This document shows, one piece after another, positions 1 through 9,508 of a stretch of 64,000 nt of DNA. The stretch lies in the NCBI RefSeq assembly GCF_014489415.1, contig NZ_CP060822.1, positions 1,560,311 to 1,624,310 on the forward strand, in the 5' to 3' direction. The notes under the pieces were generated by a model. That model was given only the letters and a program-made list of their open reading frames with translations. It was not told where the DNA came from and made no database searches. Every line of letters begins with the position of its first letter. Positions within the stretch are counted from its first letter, which is position 1. Source of the stretch: Cylindrospermopsis curvispora GIHE-G1. GTDB taxonomy: Bacteria; Cyanobacteriota; Cyanobacteriia; Cyanobacteriales; Nostocaceae. Position numbers and translations under genes: made by a program.

Positions 1-1
1 A

Positions 2-994
2 TTAGAGGAGATACCAGAGCCAACTCCCGCATGGGGAGAAGTGGTGATTAAGGTGGAGACTGCCACTACTTGTGGTACAGATCTAAAAGTGTGGCGACGG
101 GGCGGTCATGCGCGAATGTTAACACCCCCCACATTATTTGGACATGAGGTGGTCGGTACCATTGTCGCTATTGGACCTGGTGTGGATAATTGGCATCTGG
201 GAGAGTTGGTGGTGGCCAATAACTCCGCCCCTTGCATGAAGTGTTTCTTTTGTCAACGACAAGAATACTCCCTTTGTCCAAATCTGACCTGGAACAATGG
301 CACTTTTGCCCAATATTTGAAAATACCCGCCCCCATTGTTCAGTACAATATGCTGGGAGTCCCTCCAGGATTACCCTTGGCTTTAGCTTCTATGACTGAA
401 CCTCTGGCCTGTGTCCTCCACGGATTAGCTCGCTCCCATATTAAACCCCATGACCGAGTGGTTGTTTTGGGTGATGGAGCTATTGGATTGATGTTTGTAG
501 GGGTTTTGGCCCGGGAATTGCAAGCCCAGGTATTTCTCTGGGGTGGCAATAATCACCGTCTACAGATTGGTCAACAATTGGGAGCATCCCGGATTTTTAA
601 TTATCATCAGGTTACGGACATTCCCACCACGGTGAAGGAACTGACGGATGGGTGGGGAGCGGATGTGGTCATAGAAGCTACTGGTGTTCCCAGTGTGTGG
701 GAAACTGCTATTTCCTGTTCCCGTCCCGGTGGAACTGTTAATTTATTTGGTGGTTGTCCTAAAGACACCAGCATTAATATCAATACCGAACAGCTTCATT
801 ATGATGAATTAACTGTAAAAGGTGTTTTTCACAATACTCCTAAATATGTTAGGGATGCTCTCTCTCTTATACAAAGTCGGAGAATTGCTTTTGAGTTATT
901 AATTACTAATCAAGCCCCCCTAGAAGATTTAGAACAGGCGCTTAACGATATGAAAGCACGTTTGGCAATTAAAGTCGCCATTGTCCCCCATTGA
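2..994 (+). CDS. Zinc-dependent alcohol dehydrogenase family protein (5' end outside window)
   Basis: Medium-chain dehydrogenase/reductase, predicted to oxidise an alcohol or polyol with NAD(P); the substrate cannot be read from the sequence. The reading frame is open to the left edge (residues LEEIPEPTPAWGE precede the first GTG at 41), so the true start lies upstream. Counting from that GTG: catalytic-zinc CGTD at 11-14, GHE at 34-36, the structural-zinc cysteines 65, 68, 71 and 79, and a Rossmann loop GDGAIG near 147. The C-terminal half is complete. It is convergent with the next gene, with two bases between the stop codons. Family assignment is firm. Confidence 0.88.
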   Translation, partial: LEEIPEPTPAWGEVVIKVETATTCGTDLKVWRRGGHARMLTPPTLFGHEVVGTIVAIGPGVDNWHLGELVVANNSAPCMKCFFCQRQEYSLCPNLTWNNGTFAQYLKIPAPIVQYNMLGVPPGLPLALASMTEPLACVLHGLARSHIKPHDRVVVLGDGAIGLMFVGVLARELQAQVFLWGGNNHRLQIGQQLGASRIFNYHQVTDIPTTVKELTDGWGADVVIEATGVPSVWETAISCSRPGGTVNLFGGCPKDTSININTEQLHYDELTVKGVFHNTPKYVRDALSLIQSRRIAFELLITNQAPLEDLEQALNDMKARLAIKVAIVPH

Positions 995-996
995 TG

Positions 997-1335
997 TCAT
1001 TTTTTGGTTTCCCATGTACCGGAAAATATACTTTCAACTGCTAGGGTAATTCTTTGCAAGTCCTCTTTTAACAGTGGTGGCCATTCAATCTCAGATTTCA
1101 GCCCCGTTGTCAATATTTCTAAAGATTTACTGCCTAGTTTATGCAGTGACCAGGCTAGTTCTTTATCTATAGTATTGGCATCCTTCAAGGATTCAAATAC
1201 AAGTTTTAATGCTAACAAAATAGATGTAATTTGACCCGGTATGGGCCCTTTGCCCTGTTGGAGACGGTTTAAGAGGTTATCCCGAGCAGTTTCTGTTTGA
1301 TCTATTAATAGTTTACGTGCTATTTGGTAGTTCAT
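997..1335 (-). CDS. Conserved small cyanobacterial protein of unknown function
   Basis: A 112-residue, probably all-helical soluble protein without signal peptide or membrane segment. The pattern of a PPVPGQI-like motif (here GPIPGQITSILLALK) and the C-terminal WPPLLKEDL..I..AVESIFSG block resembles a family seen across filamentous cyanobacteria, from memory. Some members carry misleading database names such as dethiobiotin synthetase, but no P-loop or biotin-enzyme motif is present here. It is convergent with the dehydrogenase and lies downstream of the RNA-binding protein gene on the same strand, separated by a terminator. Confidence 0.7.
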   Translation of the reverse strand: MNYQIARKLLIDQTETARDNLLNRLQQGKGPIPGQITSILLALKLVFESLKDANTIDKELAWSLHKLGSKSLEILTTGLKSEIEWPPLLKEDLQRITLAVESIFSGTWETKK

Positions 1336-1360
1336 TGGGATATTGATTGTGGTACTTGAG

Positions 1361-1392
1361 AAAAAAGCTCATACTCCAAGAGCATGAGCTAC
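1361..1392 (-). terminator. Rho-independent terminator of the RNA-binding protein gene
   Basis: Inverted repeat AGCTCATACTC / GAGCATGAGCT with a CAA loop and one mismatch. On the minus strand it is followed by six T. It lies 32 bases after the stop codon of the RRM gene. Confidence 0.85.
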
Positions 1393-1423
1393 TATTATCA
1401 CAAATTACTGCTACAGTTGGGAA

Positions 1424-1720
1424 TTAGTAGCGGTTGCGCCCACCACCATAACTACCTCGGCCACCGCTGTTACGGTCTTCCTTAGGTTTAGCCTTATTCA
1501 CTTTTAGATCACGACCCATCCATTCTGCACTATCAAGTGCTTCAATCGCTGCAGTTTCTTCTGCGTCTGAACTCATCTCTACAAAAGCAAAACCACGGAC
1601 ACGACCTGTTTCCCTATCGGTGGGAATTTGCACCCGTTTAACTGTTCCATACTCAGCAAACACAGCTGTCAAGGCATCCTGTGTAACTTCGTAAGAAAGA
1701 TTTCCTACATAAACCGACAT
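1424..1720 (-). CDS. RNA-binding protein, single RRM with glycine-rich tail
   Basis: A 98-residue cyanobacterial Rbp-type protein. RNP2 (VYVGNL) is at residues 3-8 and RNP1 (RGFAFVEM) near 42-49; the last 15 residues are Gly/Arg/Tyr-rich (GGRGSYGGGRNRY). Members of this family bind single-stranded RNA and are often cold-induced; a few help localise mRNAs at thylakoids. Start ATG at 1720 is preceded by a GGAGATA ribosome-binding sequence. The long upstream gap (about 230 bases) fits the long 5' leader typical of cold-regulated members, but I see no proven element in it. Confidence 0.93.
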   Translation of the reverse strand: MSVYVGNLSYEVTQDALTAVFAEYGTVKRVQIPTDRETGRVRGFAFVEMSSDAEETAAIEALDSAEWMGRDLKVNKAKPKEDRNSGGRGSYGGGRNRY

Positions 1721-1947
1721 GAATTATATCTCCAAAATCATTAGTTTGTAGAGATTTAGATTTCGGAGAGGAGTCTGTAAATACCACAAGTAAAAAAAGC
1801 CTGTCAATACTAACAACAAAACACTAATCGCCGAATTAAGTCTCTTCCTTATCATGACATAGAAATTAATTTTTGGGGTAGGTTTGGAGAAGTTTTTTTA
1901 TTTTCCCAAATATATAACTCCAGCTATAACGCTTGGTAGCAATGGGA

Positions 1948-2484
1948 CTAAACTCGTTTCTCTAAATATTGTCCTATTGTAAGATGTTTTCCATCACGAG
2001 AGATGATAGTTTGTCTTGTGCGGTACTTATCACCGATTAGTTTTATTTCTTCTTCAAAGACTGCACCATTGTATTCTGTTCGTAGGGACAGGGTATAGGC
2101 ATGGGAAAAAGCATACTCGGCGGTTACCGGTTTGGTTGTGGCAAACCCCCTGTCTCGATATAAGATCTTCCCTAAAGCACCAAATATGGTTTGACCGTGC
2201 ACTTTTTTTTCCAGGTTTTCCAAATCCATACTTTGCCAACTGACCTTTGCTCCACAGCTCAAACTATCTAGGTTTGGTAAATTATGTATTTGAGCCAATG
2301 TCAGTAATTCCTGATCCCCCTTGGGTAGAAAATGAATGGCAATCATACTGACTAATTCTTGGGTTTTCCCTTCTGGTAGGGTATAGTAGCGTCTTTCAGA
2401 GCGCCATGTACCTGCAGAGTCGCGGAAAAAATCGGCAATTTGTTGCTCATCAGCAGTTTGAGTAGTTTTTACCAAAATTGTCAT
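1948..2484 (-). CDS. Phycobiliprotein lyase, CpcS/CpeS family
   Basis: A 178-residue lipocalin-like chromophore lyase that would attach a bilin (phycocyanobilin) to a cysteine of phycocyanin, allophycocyanin or phycoerythrocyanin subunits. The N-terminal FFRDSAGTWRSERRYY block and the C-terminal RTRQTIISRDGKHLTIGQYLEKR block are the family hallmarks as I know them. No phycobilisome genes are adjacent, which is usual for these lyases. The sequence alone does not tell me which paralogue (CpcS, CpcU, CpcV, CpeS) this is. It is divergent from the RND pump genes, with 191 bases between. Confidence 0.8.
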   Translation of the reverse strand: MTILVKTTQTADEQQIADFFRDSAGTWRSERRYYTLPEGKTQELVSMIAIHFLPKGDQELLTLAQIHNLPNLDSLSCGAKVSWQSMDLENLEKKVHGQTIFGALGKILYRDRGFATTKPVTAEYAFSHAYTLSLRTEYNGAVFEEEIKLIGDKYRTRQTIISRDGKHLTIGQYLEKRV

Positions 2485-2675
2485 TTTTTGCTTACCTCAA
2501 ATCAGGAAAAAACTTACGATATCTTTACTATTCTTAATATACAGGAAAAATTTTTTCGGTGATGGTTATTAATGAACATTCTTATACCAATTTTTACCAT
2601 AATTTCACAATTCCCGTAAATGTCAGTAATAATTAATATGTAATCGCATTTATAGTGACCTAAAAAAGTAAACTT

Positions 2676-4034
2676 ATGGTTTTAGTCGCAAATGAGTCAC
2701 GAACAACAGTAAAGGCATTAAGTATCATACCAGTTGGGTCATGGGTAAGCCAAATCAGCCATAATAGAGACAAGATATTACTGGTGTCTGTTGTGTTTAT
2801 GGGAATTTTGGCAACTGGCTGTGTTTCCACAGTTAAAGAATCAGCAGAAGCTCAATCTCAAAATTCACCCGGAAAAAGAAGTGCTAAACCAATATCTGTA
2901 GATGTGGCGATCGCCCGAATGGACTCCCTAAATCAGAAATTAATTTATACAGGTAGTACAGTTCCTAATAAAATAATATCCGTGCGATCGCAAGTAGAGG
3001 GGAGACTGATTGGCTTAGATTTAGACATTGGGGACAGGGTAAGCAAAGGACAGAGGGTTGGTAGACTAGATGATATTTTGTTGAAGACGGGATTAGAGCA
3101 ACAGGAAGCGGAGTTAGGAAATCGTGAATCAGAAGTAGAGCGAGCCAGGATCCAGGTAGGAAATATAGAAGCGGAGGTAGAAAAAGTTAGATTAGAACTG
3201 ATGCAAGCCAAATCTGACTCAGACAGACAGAGAAAACTCTTACAAGAAGGGGCGATTCCCCAACAAGCTGCTCAGCAGGCTATGACAAGAGTTAAGACAT
3301 ATCAACAAATTTTGAAAGCAACCATAGAAAAGCAAAGAACAGAAAAGACAGCAGTAGCAGCGGCGCAAAATAGAGTCTTAGCCCAGAGAGCAGTAGTTAA
3401 AGCAGCGAGAGAGCGTCTTTCGTATACTGATTTAATTTCTCCGATTACAGGCGTAGTAACAGAAAAAATCACAGAACCAGGGAACCTTTTACAATCAGGG
3501 AACGAAGTTATAAAAATTGCCGATTTAAGTCAGATCAAAGTAGTGGTGAAAGTCTCAGAATTAGAACTGGGGAAAGTGGAAATAGGTCAGAGGGTAGAAG
3601 TAAATTTAGATGCTTTTCCCGATCAAAAAATCATGGGTAGAATAGAAAGAATTTCACCAGTAGCAGATAGCACAGCCAGAGTAGTGCCAGTAGAAATAGT
3701 CATTCCCAATAGCGAGGGAAAAATTCGTAGTGGACTGTTGGCCAGAGTAAATTTTTCCACACAAGAATCACCAAGAGTCGTGGTCTTAAAAACAGCAATT
3801 AATAATCAAGAACAAGAAACATCATCACCGAATAATAACAGCACTATTTTTGTTATTGAACGGAACAAAGAGAGAGTTAAAGAAAAACCAGTTGTGTTGG
3901 GTAAAGAAGCTGATGGCAAAATAGAAATTATCTCTGGAATACAACCGGGAGACAGTTATGTAGTTCGGAGTAGTAAACCCCTTGAGAATGGTCAAAGGGT
4001 TAAATTATCAGCACTATCAGAATTACCAAACTAA
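2676..4034 (+). CDS. RND efflux periplasmic adaptor (membrane fusion lipoprotein)
   Basis: A 452-residue HlyD/AcrA-type adaptor that links the inner-membrane RND pump to an outer-membrane channel. After a basic N-terminus there is a hydrophobic segment (KILLVSVVFMGILATGC) ending in a lipobox with Cys near residue 49, so it is probably a lipoprotein. The unusually long 40-residue lead suggests the true start may be later, although no other start has a clearly better ribosome-binding site. A biotinyl-lipoyl-like half-motif (EGRLIGLDLDIGDRVSKGQ) precedes a long coiled coil (about 130-260), and the beta-barrel and membrane-proximal domains follow. The permease gene starts 36 bases downstream. Confidence 0.92.
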   Translation: MVLVANESRTTVKALSIIPVGSWVSQISHNRDKILLVSVVFMGILATGCVSTVKESAEAQSQNSPGKRSAKPISVDVAIARMDSLNQKLIYTGSTVPNKIISVRSQVEGRLIGLDLDIGDRVSKGQRVGRLDDILLKTGLEQQEAELGNRESEVERARIQVGNIEAEVEKVRLELMQAKSDSDRQRKLLQEGAIPQQAAQQAMTRVKTYQQILKATIEKQRTEKTAVAAAQNRVLAQRAVVKAARERLSYTDLISPITGVVTEKITEPGNLLQSGNEVIKIADLSQIKVVVKVSELELGKVEIGQRVEVNLDAFPDQKIMGRIERISPVADSTARVVPVEIVIPNSEGKIRSGLLARVNFSTQESPRVVVLKTAINNQEQETSSPNNNSTIFVIERNKERVKEKPVVLGKEADGKIEIISGIQPGDSYVVRSSKPLENGQRVKLSALSELPN

Positions 4035-4069
4035 AGACTTAAAATGAACAGGAATAACCCCTTAAACAA

Positions 4070-7000
4070 ATGTCAAATATCCACAAAAGTTTTAGTATAA
4101 GTGCCTTATCTATTCGCCAACATATTGGCACTTTAATGCTAACCCTAGCAGTGATTGTCATGGGTGTATTTTTCATTCTACGATTACCCGTAGACCTATT
4201 ACCATCTATTACCTATCCTCGGATTGGAGTCAGAATAGAAGCACCGGGGATTTCACCAGAAGTAGCAGTGGATGAAATCACCAAAAACTTAGAGGAAGCC
4301 TTTTCCGCAACAGAAGGAGTAATTCAAGTTGTCTCCCGTACTCGTGAAGGACAAGTGAGTTTAGACCTATATTTTCAACCGGGAGGAAATATTGATCAAG
4401 CTCTCAATGATGCTACAGCAACTTTTAACCGCACCAGAAATAGATTACCAGAGACCATAGAAGAACCCCGGTTATTTAAGTTTGACCCTTCCCAACTACC
4501 CATATATGAATTTGCTCTCACCTCACCCACCCTTAAAGGAGTAGATTTACGAGTTTTTGCCGAAGAAGAATTAGGGCGTGAATTGGGTTTAGTGCCAGGA
4601 GTCGCAGTGGTAGACGTATCTGGGGGAGTGGAAGAAGAGGTGAGGGTGAATATTGATTTAGATCGTTTACAAGCCCTAGGAGTAGGTTTAACAGATGTAT
4701 TAAACGAACTCAGAAATCGCAATCAAGACATTTCTGGGGGGAGAATTTTAGGAAGTAATTCCGAACCCTTAACTCGCACAGTGGGGAGATTTAAAAATGC
4801 CCAAGAGATTAATGATCTTTCCTTAGAAGTATCCACGCCTAATTCCTCTAGTAAAAATCGGGTTTACCTGAGAGATTTTGCCCAAGTTACTGATGGTGCA
4901 GCAAAACAGAGAGTTTATGTTTTGCTGAATGGTGAAGAAGCGGTAAAAGTTAGTATTCAAAAACAACCCGATGCTAACACCGTGAATGTTGTTGATGGAA
5001 TCAAAGAGAAAATAACCCAACTCAAACAAGCTGGTAAAATACCTGAAGAATCAACATTAACACCCACCTTAGATGAATCAATATTTATCAGAAACTCCCT
5101 CGCTAACGTTACCACCTCTGGTTTAATAGGTGCGGGATTAGCAGGTTTTGCCGTTCTTTTATTTCTTGGGTCTTTACGACAAACCTTGATAATTGTCATT
5201 TCCATTCCTCTAGCTACACTAGCAGCCATTATTTTTATGGGGTTATTTGGTTTATCACTAAATATTTTTAGCTTGGGTGGTTTAGCATTGGGAGTGGGAA
5301 TTGTGGTAGACAATTCTATTGTTATGTTAGAAAATATCACCACAGGTATTACTCACAATAAAAGGCAAAATCGCCTAGGCAACCTATCAGAAAACACAAT
5401 TATTAAGCAGGCTGAACTTAGCAGTCGAGAAGTAGAATCAGCATTGATAGCTTCCACAAGTACCAACCTGGTAGCAGTCTTACCATTTTTGTTAATTGGT
5501 GGTTTTATTTCCCTAATATTTAACGAACTAATTCTCACCATTAGCTTTGCTGTAGCAGCTTCCATTTTAATAGCTGTTACTATTGTCCCCATGTTAACAT
5601 CTCGATTATTAGGTTGGCCAGTTCCCATTTCCCTAACCAATTTTTGGTTATTTCAACAGTTTAATCAACGATTCGCAGCTGCTACTAGATTATACGGCAA
5701 ATTCTTAACCGGAATTTTACGTTGGCGGTTATTAACAATTATTATGGCTACTCTCTTACTAGGTGGTGGTAGCTATTGGATAGCACCCCAGCTAAAACAA
5801 GAAATTCTCCCCCAAATTAATACCGGACAGGTCAACTTGTTTGCCCAATTTCCCCCCGGTACTCCCCTCAAAACCAATCAAAAAGTCATGGGGTTGGTTG
5901 ATGAAATCGTCGGTAAACAACCGGAAACTAAATATGTGTTTTCCACTGTTGGTGGATTTCTCTTTGGTAGTAATAGCACGGCCAATCCCCTACGCAGTTC
6001 CAGTACAATTACCCTAAAACCAGGTTCAGATATAGAAAGCTATATTGAGCGGGTTAGTAAAAAATTTACTGAACTAAACTTGGTTGATATTCGACTGCGT
6101 TTAACCAGAGGACAAGTACGGGGTTTATTGCTTAGTAACTCACCCGCTCGTGGTGCGGATGTGGATATTATTCTCCAAGGAACTGATGGGGATATCCTAG
6201 AAAAAAAAGGTCGTCAGTTATTAGCAATCCTAGAAGAAAAAGTAACCGCCCTGAGATTTCGTCCCGATGGAGATGCTAAACAACCAGAAATCCAAATTCT
6301 ACCCAACTGGGAGCGAGTCACAAATGTGGGGTTAAATACTAAAGAAATTGGGGAAACAATTCAAACAGCTATTACCGGTAGTGTCCCCACCCAAATACAA
6401 CGAGATAATCGATTAGTGGATGTGCGAGTGGAATTAAATGAGGATGCACTAAAAACTACTTCCCAGTTGGCAAGATTGCCTTTATTCACACAAGGTAATC
6501 AACAAGTTAGACTAAGTGATGTGGCAACGATTATTACTAGTAAAGCACCGGGAGAAATACAACGGATTAACCAGCGTCAAGTATTTTTAATTGCAGGTAA
6601 CTTAACTGAAGGAGCTAGTTTAAATCAAGCCTTAGAACAGGTTGATCAAGTTTTAAATAGTGTGGAGTTCCCCCCAACTGTAAGTGTATTACCCAGTGCG
6701 ACAGCAGAGTCTAATCGCCAAATTCAACAATCACTACAAGTTTTAGGTGGTCTGGCTATATTCTTAGTATTTGTTGTCATGGCTGTACAATATAATTCCC
6801 TTGTGGATCCATTAGTCATTTTATTTACCATTCCTCTAGCCCTAGCTGGAGGTATTTTTGGTCTTTATATTACTAAAACTGCTGTTGGTGCGACCGTAAT
6901 TGTGGGTGCGGTTTTATTGGTAGGAATTGTGGTAAATAATGCCATTATTATGGTAGAATTGGCTAATCAAATCAGGGAAAGGGAAAGAATAGACCGTCGC

Positions 7001-7303
7001 GCCGCTATTTTAAAAGCGGCACCCCAGCGTCTACGCCCAATCTTAATGACAACAATTACCACGGTTTTGGGCATGTTTCCCCTAGCATTAGGCATTGGCG
7101 AAGGATCCGAATTTCTCCAACCCCTGGGGGTGGTGGTGTTTTCTGGTTTGTCTGTGGCCACCTTATTGACCCTATTTATTATCCCATGTTTTTACACCCT
7201 TTTACATGATTTGATAGGAGGTGGTTGGAAAAAACATAAGTGGCTAAAATCATCCATGGACAGAAATAAAGAAATGGCTGAACAAATTAGCTCAAAGATC
7301 TAG
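4070..7303 (+). CDS. RND family efflux transporter permease (AcrB/HAE-like)
   Basis: A 1077-residue proton-driven efflux pump with the expected length and internal duplication: TM1 at about 16-38, a large periplasmic loop, TM2-6 at about 345-560, a second loop, and TM8-12 at about 880-1050. The TM4 segment reads GVGIVVDNSIVMLEN, keeping one acidic proton-relay residue where AcrB has two; this is common in non-AcrB HAE branches. Together with the adaptor upstream it forms a tripartite pump lacking its own TolC gene in the window. Substrate unknown. Confidence 0.93.
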   Translation: MSNIHKSFSISALSIRQHIGTLMLTLAVIVMGVFFILRLPVDLLPSITYPRIGVRIEAPGISPEVAVDEITKNLEEAFSATEGVIQVVSRTREGQVSLDLYFQPGGNIDQALNDATATFNRTRNRLPETIEEPRLFKFDPSQLPIYEFALTSPTLKGVDLRVFAEEELGRELGLVPGVAVVDVSGGVEEEVRVNIDLDRLQALGVGLTDVLNELRNRNQDISGGRILGSNSEPLTRTVGRFKNAQEINDLSLEVSTPNSSSKNRVYLRDFAQVTDGAAKQRVYVLLNGEEAVKVSIQKQPDANTVNVVDGIKEKITQLKQAGKIPEESTLTPTLDESIFIRNSLANVTTSGLIGAGLAGFAVLLFLGSLRQTLIIVISIPLATLAAIIFMGLFGLSLNIFSLGGLALGVGIVVDNSIVMLENITTGITHNKRQNRLGNLSENTIIKQAELSSREVESALIASTSTNLVAVLPFLLIGGFISLIFNELILTISFAVAASILIAVTIVPMLTSRLLGWPVPISLTNFWLFQQFNQRFAAATRLYGKFLTGILRWRLLTIIMATLLLGGGSYWIAPQLKQEILPQINTGQVNLFAQFPPGTPLKTNQKVMGLVDEIVGKQPETKYVFSTVGGFLFGSNSTANPLRSSSTITLKPGSDIESYIERVSKKFTELNLVDIRLRLTRGQVRGLLLSNSPARGADVDIILQGTDGDILEKKGRQLLAILEEKVTALRFRPDGDAKQPEIQILPNWERVTNVGLNTKEIGETIQTAITGSVPTQIQRDNRLVDVRVELNEDALKTTSQLARLPLFTQGNQQVRLSDVATIITSKAPGEIQRINQRQVFLIAGNLTEGASLNQALEQVDQVLNSVEFPPTVSVLPSATAESNRQIQQSLQVLGGLAIFLVFVVMAVQYNSLVDPLVILFTIPLALAGGIFGLYITKTAVGATVIVGAVLLVGIVVNNAIIMVELANQIRERERIDRRAAILKAAPQRLRPILMTTITTVLGMFPLALGIGEGSEFLQPLGVVVFSGLSVATLLTLFIIPCFYTLLHDLIGGGWKKHKWLKSSMDRNKEMAEQISSKI

Positions 7304-7366
7304 ACTGTGGGACACATATAGGTTTATTATTGTTAATTGTGGTTTTTTCTATAAAACAACTGAACT

Positions 7367-7729
7367 ATGAACGCTCAAGAAATTATCCGCTCCATTGAAG
7401 CCGAACAGTTAAAGTCCGATCTACCTCAAATCTATGTAGGTGACACAGTGCGGGTGGGAGTAAAAATCAAAGAAGGCGATAAATATCGTGTGCAACCCTA
7501 CGAAGGGGTAGTCATTGGCAAACGGAATGGGGGGATTAACGAGACTATTACCGTACGTCGGGTATTTCAGGGCGTAGGGGTGGAGCGAGTATTTTTACTG
7601 CACTCACCACGGATTGACAATATCAAAATTATGCGTCGCGGTAAAGTCAGACGGGCTAAATTATATTATCTTCGTCAACTATCTGGTAAAGCTACCAGAA
7701 TTAAACAGCGCTTTGACCGTGCTTTGTGA
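7367..7729 (+). CDS. rplS: Large ribosomal subunit protein bL19
   Basis: A 120-residue L19 with the diagnostic core [25 protein letters not shown] and the [14 protein letters not shown] block. It sits at the 30S-50S interface. It is monocistronic here, upstream of tRNA-Trp; in many cyanobacteria rplS, trnW, secE and nusG are neighbours, so the order is normal. Confidence 0.97.
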   Translation: MNAQEIIRSIEAEQLKSDLPQIYVGDTVRVGVKIKEGDKYRVQPYEGVVIGKRNGGINETITVRRVFQGVGVERVFLLHSPRIDNIKIMRRGKVRRAKLYYLRQLSGKATRIKQRFDRAL

Positions 7730-7753
7730 TAGAGTGATAATATGGGAATAAGG

Positions 7754-7776
7754 AGCTAAATTTATCGAATTTAGCT
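7754..7776 (+). terminator. Hairpin after rplS
   Basis: Perfect 9-bp stem AGCTAAATT / AATTTAGCT with a five-base loop, 24 bases after the rplS stop. No T-run follows, so it may be an RNA-processing or stabilising hairpin rather than a true terminator. Confidence 0.4.
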
Positions 7777-7823
7777 TACCCCTTGACTAGAGAAAAAAAT
7801 TAGATTAGCATAGTAAAAGTCGT

Positions 7824-7896
7824 GCGCTCTTAGTTCAGTTGGTAGAACGTAGGTCTCCAAAACCTAATGTCGGGGGTTCAAGTCCTCCAGGGCGCG
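7824..7896 (+). tRNA. trnW: tRNA-Trp (anticodon CCA)
   Basis: A 73-nucleotide cloverleaf. The acceptor arm GCGCTCT pairs with AGGGCGC, with one G-T pair, followed by discriminator G. The D-loop is TTCAGTTGGTAGAAC, the anticodon loop is CTCCAAA with CCA, and the T-loop is TTCAAGT. The 3' CCA is not encoded. The position before secE is conserved in cyanobacteria. Confidence 0.95.
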
Positions 7897-8025
7897 CTGA
7901 AAGTCATGATAAATAGGTCAACATGAGCCAGCTTGGATTTCACATTTTTGAGGACTTGACTTTTTAGCAAGACTTGGGGTAAAATCTGTCTTTATCTCTA
8001 TGGCATAGGTGTAAATTACCAGAGA

Positions 8026-8095
8026 GCGGCTAGGGTGTGAAAATCCTAAGTGACACAATGTCGCCAACCGCACCGAGTTAACCCCTAAATTTAGG
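8026..8095 (+). promoter_or_regulatory. Candidate structured 5' leader of secE-nusG-rplK-rplA
   Basis: Between tRNA-Trp and secE the transcript could fold as a three-way junction. GCGG (8026-8029) pairs with CCGC (8068-8071) and encloses two hairpins: TAGGG/TCCTA (8031-8035 / 8044-8048) and GTGACA/TGTCGC (8050-8055 / 8059-8064). A 12-bp palindrome CCTAAATTTAGG (8084-8095) follows. This was folded by eye; no known RNA family is recognised. Confidence 0.4.
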
Positions 8096-8159
8096 ACTGG
8101 TGTGCTAAACTAGGGTGTAACTTTCATAAAGCAACCTAAGAAACGGGGGTATAAAGACC

Positions 8160-8381
8160 GTGACTAAAAAAAACGAGGCAGAAATGCCAGAAAGTGTTGG
8201 TGGGTTTAGCTTCAACAACTTTTTTCAGGGAACAAAAGAAGAACTTGATAAAGTAGTTTGGCCCAGTCGTAAACAGCTGGTGAGTGAATCAGCAGCCGTT
8301 TTGTTAATGGTAACCCTATCCGCATCTTTGATATATCTAGTTGATGGACTTTTTGCTTGGGCAGCAAAACAGGTGTTCTGA
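8160..8381 (+). CDS. secE: Preprotein translocase subunit SecE
   Basis: A 73-residue single-TM SecE; the SecYEG partner clamps SecY. It has the conserved amphipathic stretch FFQGTKEELDKVVWPSRKQL and a C-terminal membrane helix (about 45-68). Translation starts at GTG 8160. The stop codon overlaps the nusG start codon by one base, indicating translational coupling. Confidence 0.95.
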   Translation: MTKKNEAEMPESVGGFSFNNFFQGTKEELDKVVWPSRKQLVSESAAVLLMVTLSASLIYLVDGLFAWAAKQVF

Positions 8382-9010
8382 TGAGTTATGCAACAGATGA
8401 ACCAAGGGATGCTTTCCAGTCAGAAGATACCCTGGGAACAACAGTAAATGAATCACGTTGGTATGCGGTACAAGTAGCCTCTGGTTGCGAAAAACGTGTA
8501 AAAGCAACTTTAGAACAGCGTATTCAAACTTTTGATGTTGCTGACAAAATTATTCAGGTAGAGATACCCCACACTCCAGCAGTCAAAATCCGTAAAGATG
8601 GTACCCGTCAACAAACAGAAGAAAAAGTTTTTCCCGGATACGTTCTAGTGCGGATGACGATGAGTGATGACACTTGGCAGATAGTAAAGAATACTAGCCA
8701 TGTGATTAATTTTGTAGGAGCAGAGCAGAAGCATGGTAGCGGTAGAAGTCGCGGTCACGTCAAACCGGTTCCCCTAAGCAACTCAGAAGTAGAACGTATA
8801 TTCAAGCAAACCACAGAACAGGAGCCAGTAGTTAAAATTGACATGGCTACGGGTGATAAGATCATGGTACTTTCTGGTCCATTCAAGGATTTTGAGGGTG
8901 AGGTGATTGAAGTGTCGCCAGAAAGGAGTAAACTAAAAGCTCTACTCTCGATTTTCGGACGAGATACACCAGTAGAACTGGAATTTAATCAGGTACAAAA
9001 ACAGAGCTAA
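8381..9010 (+). CDS. nusG: Transcription termination/antitermination factor NusG
   Basis: A 209-residue NusG that binds RNA polymerase and modulates elongation and termination. The NGN domain begins at WYAVQVASGCEKRVK and contains FPGYVLVRM; a KOW domain is at the C-terminus (GDKIMVLSGPFKDFEGEVIEV). I place the start at ATG 8381, inside TGATG with the secE stop, rather than at upstream codons within secE. It is the second gene of the secE-nusG-rplK-rplA operon. Confidence 0.96.
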   Translation: MSYATDEPRDAFQSEDTLGTTVNESRWYAVQVASGCEKRVKATLEQRIQTFDVADKIIQVEIPHTPAVKIRKDGTRQQTEEKVFPGYVLVRMTMSDDTWQIVKNTSHVINFVGAEQKHGSGRSRGHVKPVPLSNSEVERIFKQTTEQEPVVKIDMATGDKIMVLSGPFKDFEGEVIEVSPERSKLKALLSIFGRDTPVELEFNQVQKQS

Positions 9011-9016
9011 ATCCAA

Positions 9017-9442
9017 ATGGCGAAGAAAGTAGTGGCGGTCATTAAATTGGCCTTAAATGCTGGGAAAGCCAACCCAGCACCACCTGTTGGTCCTGCACTT
9101 GGTCAACATGGTGTTAATATCATGATGTTTTGTAAGGAGTACAATGCCAAAACAGCTGACCAAGCTGGCATGGTAATTCCGGTAGAAATTTCCGTATTTG
9201 AGGATCGGAGTTTTACATTTGTACTCAAAACACCCCCAGCATCGGTTTTAATTCGCAAGGCGGCAAAAATTGAGAGAGGTTCGGACCAACCAAACAAGAA
9301 AAAGGTTGGTAGCATTACTAGAACTCAGTTAAAAGAAATTGCCCAAACCAAACTTCCTGACCTCAATGCCAACGACATTGAAGCAGCGATGAACATTGTG
9401 GAGGGAACAGCCAAAAACATGGGTGTGACCGTTAAGGATTAA
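9017..9442 (+). CDS. rplK: Large ribosomal subunit protein uL11
   Basis: A 141-residue L11 with the characteristic start [28 protein letters not shown] and C-terminal GTAKNMGV. It forms the base of the ribosomal stalk and the GTPase-associated centre. It starts six bases after the nusG stop; full length. Confidence 0.98.
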   Translation: MAKKVVAVIKLALNAGKANPAPPVGPALGQHGVNIMMFCKEYNAKTADQAGMVIPVEISVFEDRSFTFVLKTPPASVLIRKAAKIERGSDQPNKKKVGSITRTQLKEIAQTKLPDLNANDIEAAMNIVEGTAKNMGVTVKD

Positions 9443-9508
9443 AATTCCCAATCTCAAATCATATTGGGGGAGAGGTGAGGAACTTCGAAACAACCCCAGG
9501 AGGAAAAC

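Noticed and set aside
997-1335. Naming the small protein dethiobiotin synthetase
   Set aside because: No P-loop and wrong length; that name seems to be a propagated mis-annotation.
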